Shown here piece by piece: positions 34,549 to 42,839 of a stretch of 52,260 nucleotides of DNA (the first letter of the stretch is position 1; every line of letters begins with the position of its first letter). The stretch is from NCBI GenBank assembly GCA_964452045.1, contig CAYVKM010000018.1, forward strand, positions 1-52,260, written 5' to 3'. The notes beneath the pieces are model-generated. The model saw only the letters and a list, made by a program, of their open reading frames with translations. It ran no database searches and was not told where the DNA came from. The position numbers and the translations under genes were made by a program. The stretch comes from CAYVKM01 sp964452045 (lineage in GTDB: Bacteria; Calditrichota; Calditrichia; RBG-13-44-9).

Positions 34549-34920
34549 CTACTTTCCGTGTTCTAAGATATGTTGCCTCACTTCTTCCTGTGCCAATCTT
34601 CTTTCCTTAAACTCCTGATACCATTTTTCTATTTCAGCTTTTGACCAGGATTTGGGAAGCAAAAACTTAAATGTATCACCTGTTGGATTTATAAAATCAT
34701 TCTTTAGTCGTACCCAGCTTAGATTATTTTCACATAGAATGCAATAATACTCTTTCTGTTTTCCGGTATTTTCCAGAACAGTGCCGCCAGTCCAGCAATA
34801 ATCACACATCGCATCACTGAAAATATACGCTTTTTTATTGGGAAAAATAAATTTATCCTTTACCGGATCAATGGAAAGAAAATCTATTTCAGAAAAATCT
34901 TTAATATAATATTCAGCCAA
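34549..34920 (-). CDS. Small hypothetical protein with zinc-ribbon-like Cys pairs
   Basis: The 123-residue protein has two CxxC pairs (C39/C42 and C60/C63) with 17 residues between, a zinc-ribbon-like arrangement, and a charged C-terminal helix. I do not recognise the family. It lies 12 bp after pyrG and 48 bp before kdsA in a tight operon, so it is probably expressed with them. It has no signal or membrane segment. Confidence 0.7.
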   Translation of the reverse strand: MAEYYIKDFSEIDFLSIDPVKDKFIFPNKKAYIFSDAMCDYCWTGGTVLENTGKQKEYYCILCENNLSWVRLKNDFINPTGDTFKFLLPKSWSKAEIEKWYQEFKERRLAQEEVRQHILEHGK

Positions 34921-34932
34921 AATGTTCTCTTT

Positions 34933-36570
34933 CTACTTTTCGCCTTTCTTCTGACAGTGCACCAATGATGCTTTCACAAAACTAATGAATAACGGATGTG
35001 GTTCCGTTATTCTGCTTTTAAGCTCTGGGTGAAATTGACATCCTAAAAAATAAGGATGATTTTTCAATTCTATCATTTCTACCAAATTCCCATCCGGGGA
35101 TAGCCCGCTGAGCACCATTCCCTGATCCCGTAAAATAGTGCGGTAGTCATTGTTGACTTCGTACCGATGACGATGCCGTTCACTAATCTTATTCGTCTTA
35201 TATGCGGAATGCGCAATTGTTTTTTCGACTAACTCGCACTCGTATGCTCCCAGCCGCATCGTTCCACCCATTTCTTTAATATTTTTTTGAGATTCCATGA
35301 TGTGAATAACCGGATAAGGTGTGGAGGGATCAAATTCGAGGCTGTTGGCATCTTTCAGATTGCACACGTTTCGGGCAAATTCAATGACCGCACACTGCAG
35401 TCCAAGACATATTCCAAAAAAGGGTACTCCACTTTCACGGGCATACTGGATGGCTTTCAGCTTGCCCTCAATTCCCCGATCGCCAAAGCCGCCCGGAATT
35501 AATATTCCACACACATCATCAAAATAATGCTCCGGACCATTCTCATCCACCTCCTCGGAATCTACCCACTTTAAAACCACTTTGGTATTATTTGCAACAC
35601 CCGCATGAATAAAGGATTCGGATATGCTTTTATAGGCATCCTTTAGTTGGACGTATTTTCCACAGATTGCAATCTTAATTTTATACTGAGGTTTTTTAAT
35701 CTTGTCAACAATATTTTTTAATACTTTAAGGTTGCTCTCCCTTTTCTCCAGTTTGAGCATTTCCATTATTTGTTCATCAATTTTCTGTGCCGCGAACCGC
35801 AGGGGGACTTCGTATATTGTTGGTACATCTACAGCTTCAATTACCCGCTCTGCCCGGACATTACAAAATAATGCAATCTTTTCTTTTAGATTCTTGTTGA
35901 GATGCCTGTCCGTTCGACAAAGTAAAAAATCGGGCTGGATACCAATTTCCCTCAACCGCATTACACTATGTTGTGTAGGCTTGGTTTTTGGTTCGCCGGC
36001 AGATTCAATAAATGGGACTAAAGTGAGATGCATCGTGATCGCATTATTGGGACTTGCCTCCAAACAAAACTGACGAATAGCCTCCAGGAATGGCAGACTC
36101 TCGATGTCACCGACCGTACCGCCAACCTCAACAATTACCACATCGGCTGAGGTGTCGGTAGCCAAAATGATTATTCGTTTTTTTATTTCATCGGTAATAT
36201 GGGGTATCACCTGAACAGTTGCGCCGAGATAGTCTCCCCTTCTTTCTTTGGAAATTACTGTATTATAAATCTGACCGGTTGTTACGTTATTAATCTGGGA
36301 CATATTTTCAGCAATAAAACGCTCATAGTGACCTAAATCCAGATCGGTTTCCGCACCGTCTTCCGTTACGTATACCTCTCCATGTTGATATGGACTCATG
36401 GTTCCAGGATCCACATTAATATAAGGATCCATCTTCATAATGGTGACCTTAAGCCCACGAGATTTTAGTAAAAATCCCAGAGAAGCACAGGCGATTCCTT
36501 TTCCGAGAGAGGAAACAACACCACCGGTAACAAAAATAAATTTAGTTTTCTCAGGTATTTTCTTGACCAA
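34933..36570 (-). CDS. pyrG: CTP synthase
   Basis: The 545-residue enzyme is full length: synthetase domain (FVTGGVVSSLGKGIACASL, DPYINVDPGTMSP) and class I glutamine amidotransferase domain with nucleophile Cys in GICLGLQC and His/Glu in GCQFHPE. It makes CTP from UTP, and CTP is used by KdsB, encoded just upstream. The gap to kdsB is four bases. Confidence 0.97.
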   Translation of the reverse strand: MVKKIPEKTKFIFVTGGVVSSLGKGIACASLGFLLKSRGLKVTIMKMDPYINVDPGTMSPYQHGEVYVTEDGAETDLDLGHYERFIAENMSQINNVTTGQIYNTVISKERRGDYLGATVQVIPHITDEIKKRIIILATDTSADVVIVEVGGTVGDIESLPFLEAIRQFCLEASPNNAITMHLTLVPFIESAGEPKTKPTQHSVMRLREIGIQPDFLLCRTDRHLNKNLKEKIALFCNVRAERVIEAVDVPTIYEVPLRFAAQKIDEQIMEMLKLEKRESNLKVLKNIVDKIKKPQYKIKIAICGKYVQLKDAYKSISESFIHAGVANNTKVVLKWVDSEEVDENGPEHYFDDVCGILIPGGFGDRGIEGKLKAIQYARESGVPFFGICLGLQCAVIEFARNVCNLKDANSLEFDPSTPYPVIHIMESQKNIKEMGGTMRLGAYECELVEKTIAHSAYKTNKISERHRHRYEVNNDYRTILRDQGMVLSGLSPDGNLVEMIELKNHPYFLGCQFHPELKSRITEPHPLFISFVKASLVHCQKKGEK

Positions 36571-36574
36571 TTAA

Positions 36575-37312
36575 TCATCCTTTTTGTTTAAGCATCTGTT
36601 CTATCCGAAGCAAGTCTTCGGAAGTATCCACCCCAAATGAAGGAATATCCGTTTCGATAATATTTATATTATAACCTCTATCAAGGATTCTTAGTTGCTC
36701 CAGCTTTTCTGCCTGTTCAAATATCGAAGGTTTCCAATCAAGATATTCCATTAAAAAACTTCTCCTGAAAATATAAACCCCCAGATGCTGATATAAACGT
36801 GGTAGTATTTTAAATTTTCCGTCCCGGAAATATGGTATTGGCTGTCTGGAAAAATAAATAGCCTGATAATTTTCATCCGCGATCACCTTAACCACATTCA
36901 CATTTTTCCACAGATTCTCTTTTTTTATCGGATAGCCCAGTGTTGCCACCATTTGCCTTTTATCATTTTTTAGTACGGAGATTGCCCGGTCAATAGCCAG
37001 GGTATCGATTAATGGTTCATCTCCCTGAAGATTTACCACAATTTCGCAGGAAAGATTTCGAGCGACCCATCCAACCCGGTCACTGCCGGAAGCCAGCTCG
37101 GTGGGTGTCATAACTGCTTCGCCGCCGTAATCCATCACTGCTTCAAGTATCCTGTCATCATCTGTTGCAACTAACACACGATTAACCGATTTAATTTCCT
37201 TTGCTCTATCCACTACATGAAGAATAAGTGGACGACCCGCCAGAGATAAGAGCGGCTTGCCGGGTAATCGGGTAGAACCATAGCGGGCCGGGATAATGAC
37301 TACAACTTCCAT
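36575..37312 (-). CDS. kdsB: CMP-Kdo synthetase
   Basis: The 245-residue enzyme activates Kdo with CTP. IPARYGSTRLPGKPL and NLQGDEPLI are the family motifs. ATG 37312 is chosen; GGAAGG lies nine bases upstream, while an earlier GTG (37330) overlaps that RBS. It is the first gene of the Kdo/Lpt run that extends to lptB. Confidence 0.95.
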   Translation of the reverse strand: MEVVVIIPARYGSTRLPGKPLLSLAGRPLILHVVDRAKEIKSVNRVLVATDDDRILEAVMDYGGEAVMTPTELASGSDRVGWVARNLSCEIVVNLQGDEPLIDTLAIDRAISVLKNDKRQMVATLGYPIKKENLWKNVNVVKVIADENYQAIYFSRQPIPYFRDGKFKILPRLYQHLGVYIFRRSFLMEYLDWKPSIFEQAEKLEQLRILDRGYNINIIETDIPSFGVDTSEDLLRIEQMLKQKG

Positions 37313-37669
37313 ATCATTAATACCTTCCACAATTCATGATTTTTATTAACATCCATATTCGCATATTATCATTAGAAAAGAATTATCAAAAACTTTAAAT
37401 TGCAAATATTACTCAGGATAATATTTTTTTAACCACATTTCTAATTTCTCTTCAAATTTTTCAAATTTAAAGAGAAATAAATTTGGAACTAATTTAAAAT
37501 AGTCAAAATCCTAATGATGCCGGGCTAAAATAAAAAAATGCAGTATTAAAAACAACAGATAAAAGCTATTCTTTTGAAGCCAACTTAAATCACAGGTGGA
37601 TTTAAGAAGAATAATTTTGTAAAAAAGATATTTATTAGGAGAAAGGTGAATGAGTAAAGGGGATAAGAC
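37313..37669. other. Intergenic region upstream of the kdsB operon
   Basis: This 357-bp AT-rich stretch should hold the promoter of the Kdo/Lpt operon. CTTAAATC (37584-37591) and GATTTAAG (37599-37606) are perfect 8-bp inverted arms with a 7-base spacer, possibly an operator. A ten-codon open frame with a strong RBS lies at its right edge. I see no RNA gene. Confidence 0.5.
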
Positions 37670-37682
37670 CTACTTTTTCTGA
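37650..37682 (+). CDS. Possible ten-codon micro-ORF with strong RBS
   Basis: ATG 37650 is preceded by AGGAG at eight bases and encodes MSKGDKTYFF. It runs into the 3' end of the opposite-strand Fur-family gene. The first residues resemble the start of the small ribosomal protein THX (MGKGDK), so it may be the remnant of such a gene, a leader peptide, or chance. Confidence 0.25.
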   Translation: MSKGDKTYFF

Positions 37683-38110
37683 TGCTCTTTACAGCGACCA
37701 AATATTTGTAATTGATGTCGAATCATTTCCATCCCATATTTTTCGCTAATTTCTTTCTGCCTTTTTTCAATGACCTCATCAACAAATTCTACGACTTTTC
37801 CGCATTCCACACAGATCATATGATCATGATGGGGAATGTTTAGATTAAGCTCATAACTTGCATATCCCTGACCCAGATTTTCCTTTTTAATAATACCAAT
37901 CTGACTCAACAAATCAAGCGTCCGATAAACAGTGGCCCGGGAAATATGCTGATGTTTATTTCTAATTTGAATAAAAAGTTGTTCAGCATCAAAATGGGGA
38001 GGAGAAGAAAAGATTTCCTCGAGTATAATCACTCTTTCTGTGGTAAAACGGAGATTGTTTTCCCGGAGATAACTTCTAAGGTTGCGAAGGGCGGTTTTAA
38101 AATCTAACAT
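37670..38110 (-). CDS. Fur-family metalloregulator
   Basis: The 146-residue protein has a winged HTH (FTTERVIILEEIF, ISRATVYRTLDLL) and the Fur metal-binding block HHDHMICVECGKVVEF. Only one CxxC pair is present; the C terminus has a single Cys (GRCKEHQ). Whether it is Fur, PerR or Zur cannot be decided from sequence alone. It lies 58 bp after the M23 peptidase on the same strand. Confidence 0.88.
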   Translation of the reverse strand: MLDFKTALRNLRSYLRENNLRFTTERVIILEEIFSSPPHFDAEQLFIQIRNKHQHISRATVYRTLDLLSQIGIIKKENLGQGYASYELNLNIPHHDHMICVECGKVVEFVDEVIEKRQKEISEKYGMEMIRHQLQIFGRCKEHQKK

Positions 38111-38168
38111 GAAAAAATACTGGTTGTCCTATTACTGAAGACAATTACTGATATTGAAAAATAAAAAA

Positions 38169-39092
38169 TTATTCGAATTTAATATCTTGAAAATAATAAT
38201 TGGTAGGATCTACAGGTTTTCCTCGATAATGGACTTCATAATGTAAATGAGGCGCCGTAGAGATTCCGGAATTTCCAACTTCTCCGATTTTATCGCCACG
38301 TTTTACAAATTGTCCTCGTCGAACGTATATCTTTTGTAAATGCCCGTACTTTGTTTCAAATCCGTATTTATGGTTGATGGAAACAAAGTTTCCATATCCA
38401 CCATTCCGCCCGGTATATGTCACATAGCCATCGGCTGGAGCCAATATTGGCGTACCACGGTTTGCGGCAATATCAATTCCATGATGATCCATTATTCGTT
38501 TGAAAATCGGATGGCGACGTTTACCAAATCCATCAGTAATACGGCCATTTGCTACCGGTTTTATTGCCGGCAGGAATCTCAAGGAATCTTCCTTGCGTTC
38601 CATAGTAGACAGTAATTTCTTAAAACTTTCATTTTCCAGTTTAATTTCCCTCTCCAGACGAGCCAAGGTCGATTGATTCTTGAGAATATCGGATTTCAGT
38701 TTGATATCATCCACCTGAACATCCGAAAGATGGGCTACATCCGAACCTCCAATACCGACCTGGCGAACATCCTCATCCAATAAGGGGACATCCAAACGGG
38801 CTCTAATCTTGTCATCAAGCTCTTCGATTTGATCTATCTGCTGTCGCAGAAAATCAATTTTTTCAGCCATTTGTTTCAGTTGAACCTGGAGCACCGAATT
38901 TTCGGTATGAAGTTTGGAAATCTGGGAATTGTGATTAAACTTGATCCCAAAATCGATTGACAATTTTACAGCCACGGCAAATAAAACCACAAAAATTAGA
39001 ATGCCGATTGCTATTTTGGTAAAAGAAATATTTATTTGCTTGAAGGTAGATGAATTGGGATTTATAAAAATGAAGCGTGGCTTATCTTTCAT
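38169..39092 (-). CDS. M23-family murein endopeptidase with coiled coil
   Basis: The 307-residue protein has one N-terminal membrane helix (about 23-45), a coiled coil (about 55-100 and 130-165), and a LytM domain. The zinc-site residues are intact: HHGID, and HLHYEVH near the end. This suits an active peptidoglycan endopeptidase anchored in the inner membrane, working in the periplasm. Confidence 0.88.
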   Translation of the reverse strand: MKDKPRFIFINPNSSTFKQINISFTKIAIGILIFVVLFAVAVKLSIDFGIKFNHNSQISKLHTENSVLQVQLKQMAEKIDFLRQQIDQIEELDDKIRARLDVPLLDEDVRQVGIGGSDVAHLSDVQVDDIKLKSDILKNQSTLARLEREIKLENESFKKLLSTMERKEDSLRFLPAIKPVANGRITDGFGKRRHPIFKRIMDHHGIDIAANRGTPILAPADGYVTYTGRNGGYGNFVSINHKYGFETKYGHLQKIYVRRGQFVKRGDKIGEVGNSGISTAPHLHYEVHYRGKPVDPTNYYFQDIKFE

Positions 39093-39486
39093 TCAGAGTT
39101 TGTCCTTATCAATTGTCAATTCTTCGGCTTTATTAAATTGAAATTAATAATATTTGTGATTTTTGTCAATAGATAATAAAGAAAGAAATTGCTCACCGAG
39201 TCCATGGTTCAGTATTCCTTTATTTCTATCCATTACTATCGGAAAACAGTATTATTTTATTAGTAAAAAATTAAATTATGTGAAATTTTATCATAAAACC
39301 GGTTCAATAAAAATAAAAGATAACAATATATGTTTTTACCAAAATGAGTATGAATTCACACTAAGTGGTCATAATATTTAATCTAAAGTTAAAATCAAAA
39401 ACTAAACCATTTTTCTTAAATGGAGGAAAAAATGGAAATATTAAGCGAAATATTTGTGTTTAATTCTGTAGGGTATGGATAGGCGC
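39093..39486. other. AT-rich intergenic region upstream of the M23 peptidase
   Basis: This 394-bp stretch must hold the promoter of the M23/Fur unit. The only coding signal seen is a 16-codon frame with a strong RBS at its right edge. I find no hairpin with a T run and no RNA gene. Confidence 0.45.
39432..39482 (+). CDS. Possible 16-codon micro-ORF with strong RBS
   Basis: GGAGG lies five bases before ATG 39432, giving MEILSEIFVFNSVGYG and a TAG. It faces the FN3-like gene on the other strand. It may be a leader peptide, a gene remnant, or chance. Confidence 0.25.
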   Translation: MEILSEIFVFNSVGYG

Positions 39487-39879
39487 TTATCTGAACCAGG
39501 CCTTTATGGTACCCCATGTTCGGGTAATGCTGTTGATACTTGCAATAACCTGCAAAGCATCGCTGTGGTCAAAGGTTCCATCGTTATTGACGATTCGAAG
39601 CCGATAATAAAAAATGCTCTTCGCACGGCCCAGATTGGTATCCTCAAAACGATACTGATAACCAGGACCGCGAGAAACAACTTCACCAATATCCGTAAAA
39701 TTTTTATTATCGATCGAACGTTCGATGACAAACTTCTGGACCTCATTTTCCTGAGAGGTTTTCCATTGTAGTACCACCTTATCCTGTTCCGGATCTGCTT
39801 TCCACTCAATAAGGACTGCGTTGGCGATGACCAGAGAAACGAATATTACTAGCAAAATGGTGGTATGTATTGTTTTCAT
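39487..39879 (-). CDS. Secreted FN3-like domain protein
   Basis: From ATG 39879 the product is about 130 residues: a signal peptide (MKTIHTTILLVIFVSLVIANA) and one fibronectin-III-like beta domain (VVLQWKTSQENEVQKFVIERS, YYRLRIVNNDGTFDHSD). In FCB bacteria such domains often precede sorting signals in long surface proteins; here it stands alone with no C-terminal sorting domain. It may be a short secreted adhesin or the remnant of a longer gene. The RBS is weak, and an upstream start (39978) would add an unconvincing extension. Confidence 0.65.
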   Translation of the reverse strand: MKTIHTTILLVIFVSLVIANAVLIEWKADPEQDKVVLQWKTSQENEVQKFVIERSIDNKNFTDIGEVVSRGPGYQYRFEDTNLGRAKSIFYYRLRIVNNDGTFDHSDALQVIASINSITRTWGTIKAWFR

Positions 39880-40009
39880 AATAATGGAAATAAAAATGTG
39901 TTTTAATTTAATATATTTTTTGAAAAAATCAAGAGATAATAGTAATATCTTCCAAATATTTAGCCATGCTCCCGCCAAAATTGACAGTTAAATATACTAT
40001 TCTAAAATT

Positions 40010-42709
40010 TTAAAAATCATAACCCAGAGAAAAGTAAATTAAACCACGCTGACCGGTCAAATTTCCGTAAGCCAGACGAATGGGGCCAAAAATGGAGTTT
40101 ACCGCAATATAAGCACCCCAACTAGTAAGAAAATCGGTCGTTTTTATGGGGTCTTCCGAAGAGTCCCAGGTGGAACCGATATTATAGTTCCCGCCAATAT
40201 ACATATCGACGGGAAGTGGCCATCTGAATTTATAGCGTAATTCATTTGAAAATAAAAGCATCTGTCGGCCAAAGCGCTCTCTTTCGTATAGTCCGGGAAA
40301 CTGAAGCATTCCTCCCAAGGTAAAAAATTCAGAGAATGGTAAAGTAAGATCTGCGCTGCCTCCTGCGGCTGTGATCTTGAAATTAATATTTTTACTCAGA
40401 GGATAATAGCCTTCTAGTGCGATATAAAATCGGGTGAATGCAACCGAGCCCCCCAATAATTTTTGATTACCACTTTCCCAAAACCAGCGATTATAAATTC
40501 CTCTATCCGGGAAAGGCAACTTATCCCTCTTATCCACACTCGATCTGATGGTAAGGGAACGAATCCGATAATTGTCGACATAGGGAAAAATAGGATCATT
40601 TGAATAAACATTTATTCTATCCCAGCGCAATTCCGCTGTTATTGATCCTAATCGCTCTATTTGTTGGCCCAGAATAAAAAGCATACCTCGTCGGATGGTT
40701 AAATAATTTCCAAGACGAGTAAAATTTTTGTAGAATCTGTCCTCCCGCTCATGATAATACAAGGCTAAACGATAGGTAATATAGGTATTAAACAGGCGTA
40801 CACTAAATATCCTGGCTTCTGCAGTTCTCTCCAATTCTCCTATGGTACCGGTGAGGGATAATTTAATTTCCCGGCCAAAGAGATTATCTTCAGCAAACTC
40901 AAGCAAACCTTTTGCTTTTCGTTCCAAAGAAGCATTACCTCCCAGGCGCATGAGAAAGTATTTTTTTTCCTTTACTTTTACAATAATATGATAACCGTCT
41001 TCAAATCTTTGGGCGTTGAGAGTAACGCGATCAAAAAGTAGGGTACTATAAATATTTCTTATACTCTCAACTGCATTCCCTGCCATAAAAATTTGATTTT
41101 CATGAAAAGCTAATTCTCGGGTAATAACATAATTCTGCGTTCGCCTGTTTCCCTGTACTTCAATGGTTTTGATTACACCGTCATCAATGAAAATTGTTAA
41201 ATCGTTTGAAATGTCATCATATTTGATATTGGTTACCCTTGCCAACGAATAACCAGCATCGACTTCCTTTTTAAGGATAGAATCTAAACCCGCGAAAAGT
41301 AAATTATAATTGAGAATTTCCCCAGTGGGAATATCCAATATCCGGAGTAAAGTGCTGTCCGGAAACAAATTGTCTGATTTGATTTTTATTTCCTTAATCA
41401 CTGGATTTTCACCAAGATGAAATTCTACCAGACAGTCATAGGGTTGACCGGAAATTGTTACATAAGCATCTGAGAGCAAACCAGTTTGATAAAAGCTCAA
41501 TAAATCTTTATAAAGATCATAGGCATAGAGACTATAACCAGATTGGGTATTTATTTTTTCAATAAGGGTGTCCAATTCCGTATTTTTAAGGCCGGAAATT
41601 TTTACTTCCCGAACTTTGCCCAGATATATATTTTCTCCCCAAATGTTGTCCATTCTTGTTCTTATCAGATCTTCAATTTCTCCAATCTTTTGAATTGTGG
41701 CCTTATATCCATAATCAATAAGAGAATCCATATCAGTAAAATCACCGGTAGCATGATCGTGCAATTCCGGAACAATAATGACATCAGCCAATTGCCGACT
41801 TTCCCGGGTTGGTTCCTGCATCATAATGGTGGTAACCTGATCTGCTAATTGCCAGGGAGATTTTATTTGATCGGGGGTGCGGAGGGGTGAGGTCACATCC
41901 ACCGCTATTGTTACATCGGCCCGGTTGTCCAATGCAACATCGACCGGAAGATTATCCCGAATACCCCCATCTGCCAGCCACATTCCATTCCACTCTACCG
42001 GGGCAAATAAAAGTGGTACAGCCATACTTCCGCTGATAGCTTCGGATAGATCGCCTTCCTTTATCACAACACGCTTACCACTTATCAAATCGGTAGCTAC
42101 TGCGCGAAAAGGAATTTTTAAATTATCAAAATTATTGGCAGCCTGAAAATTTGCCTTAAGTAAACGGGAATAAATAATATCAAAAACCTTTTGTCCAGGT
42201 GTTAGAGAGGAGGGTATGTAAGGAATTGCATTGTCAAACCGCAACTCAAGAATATGCTGGCGGGGTGTTGATTTTTGAGACCAGAATAAATTTCTCCTGA
42301 AGGTCTCATCGGTAAAGAGATTTTGCCAATCGATGTGGTGAAAAATGTTAATTAATTGATCTGCAGAATACCCGGCGGCATAGAATCCGCCTACAGCACT
42401 TCCGATACTGCTACCAACAATGAGATCGAAAGGTATATGATTTTCTTCAAGTGCTTTTAGCACACCCAAATGCGAAAATCCTCTGGCACCACCGCCACTC
42501 AATATCAGAGCAACTTTTAATGATCTGGGCTGATGATATGTCAGATTTTTCAGGGGATACTTAAATGTTGTATCAAACTGAAGGGTAAATTTTCGGGACG
42601 TTTCAATTTCTTGTCCCCCAGCGTCCGGAACAATTAACAGAATAAAAAATAGTACAAACCAAATCCTACAAGTCAATATTCTCTTCAAAATAATACCATT
42701 GCTAATCAT
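40010..42709 (-). CDS. Patatin-like phospholipase with BamA-type outer-membrane barrel
   Basis: The 899-residue protein has a signal peptide (about 1-32), a patatin domain (oxyanion GGGARG at 72-77, nucleophile Ser101 in GSSIG, DGG near 247), POTRA-like units (about 365-590), and a C-terminal beta barrel (about 600-899) ending in Phe (FSLGYDF), the usual outer-membrane signal. The layout resembles type Vd secretion proteins such as PlpD, which display or release a phospholipase. It lies 130 bp after the DUF4175 gene. Confidence 0.9.
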   Translation of the reverse strand: MISNGIILKRILTCRIWFVLFFILLIVPDAGGQEIETSRKFTLQFDTTFKYPLKNLTYHQPRSLKVALILSGGGARGFSHLGVLKALEENHIPFDLIVGSSIGSAVGGFYAAGYSADQLINIFHHIDWQNLFTDETFRRNLFWSQKSTPRQHILELRFDNAIPYIPSSLTPGQKVFDIIYSRLLKANFQAANNFDNLKIPFRAVATDLISGKRVVIKEGDLSEAISGSMAVPLLFAPVEWNGMWLADGGIRDNLPVDVALDNRADVTIAVDVTSPLRTPDQIKSPWQLADQVTTIMMQEPTRESRQLADVIIVPELHDHATGDFTDMDSLIDYGYKATIQKIGEIEDLIRTRMDNIWGENIYLGKVREVKISGLKNTELDTLIEKINTQSGYSLYAYDLYKDLLSFYQTGLLSDAYVTISGQPYDCLVEFHLGENPVIKEIKIKSDNLFPDSTLLRILDIPTGEILNYNLLFAGLDSILKKEVDAGYSLARVTNIKYDDISNDLTIFIDDGVIKTIEVQGNRRTQNYVITRELAFHENQIFMAGNAVESIRNIYSTLLFDRVTLNAQRFEDGYHIIVKVKEKKYFLMRLGGNASLERKAKGLLEFAEDNLFGREIKLSLTGTIGELERTAEARIFSVRLFNTYITYRLALYYHEREDRFYKNFTRLGNYLTIRRGMLFILGQQIERLGSITAELRWDRINVYSNDPIFPYVDNYRIRSLTIRSSVDKRDKLPFPDRGIYNRWFWESGNQKLLGGSVAFTRFYIALEGYYPLSKNINFKITAAGGSADLTLPFSEFFTLGGMLQFPGLYERERFGRQMLLFSNELRYKFRWPLPVDMYIGGNYNIGSTWDSSEDPIKTTDFLTSWGAYIAVNSIFGPIRLAYGNLTGQRGLIYFSLGYDF

Positions 42710-42839
42710 AAGCTAAAATTTAAACCCAAACGTCGCGTTGATAAGGCAATAATTTAATTTATTAAGCAGGGATAATATAATAAAAATGATATTTTACAAC
42801 TAAACAGATGGTTGGGTTGAAAATGATAATTGAATGATA

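Noticed and set aside
39163..39381. A 72-codon plus-strand frame in the AT-rich intergenic region
   Set aside because: No RBS, low-complexity composition and no recognisable similarity.
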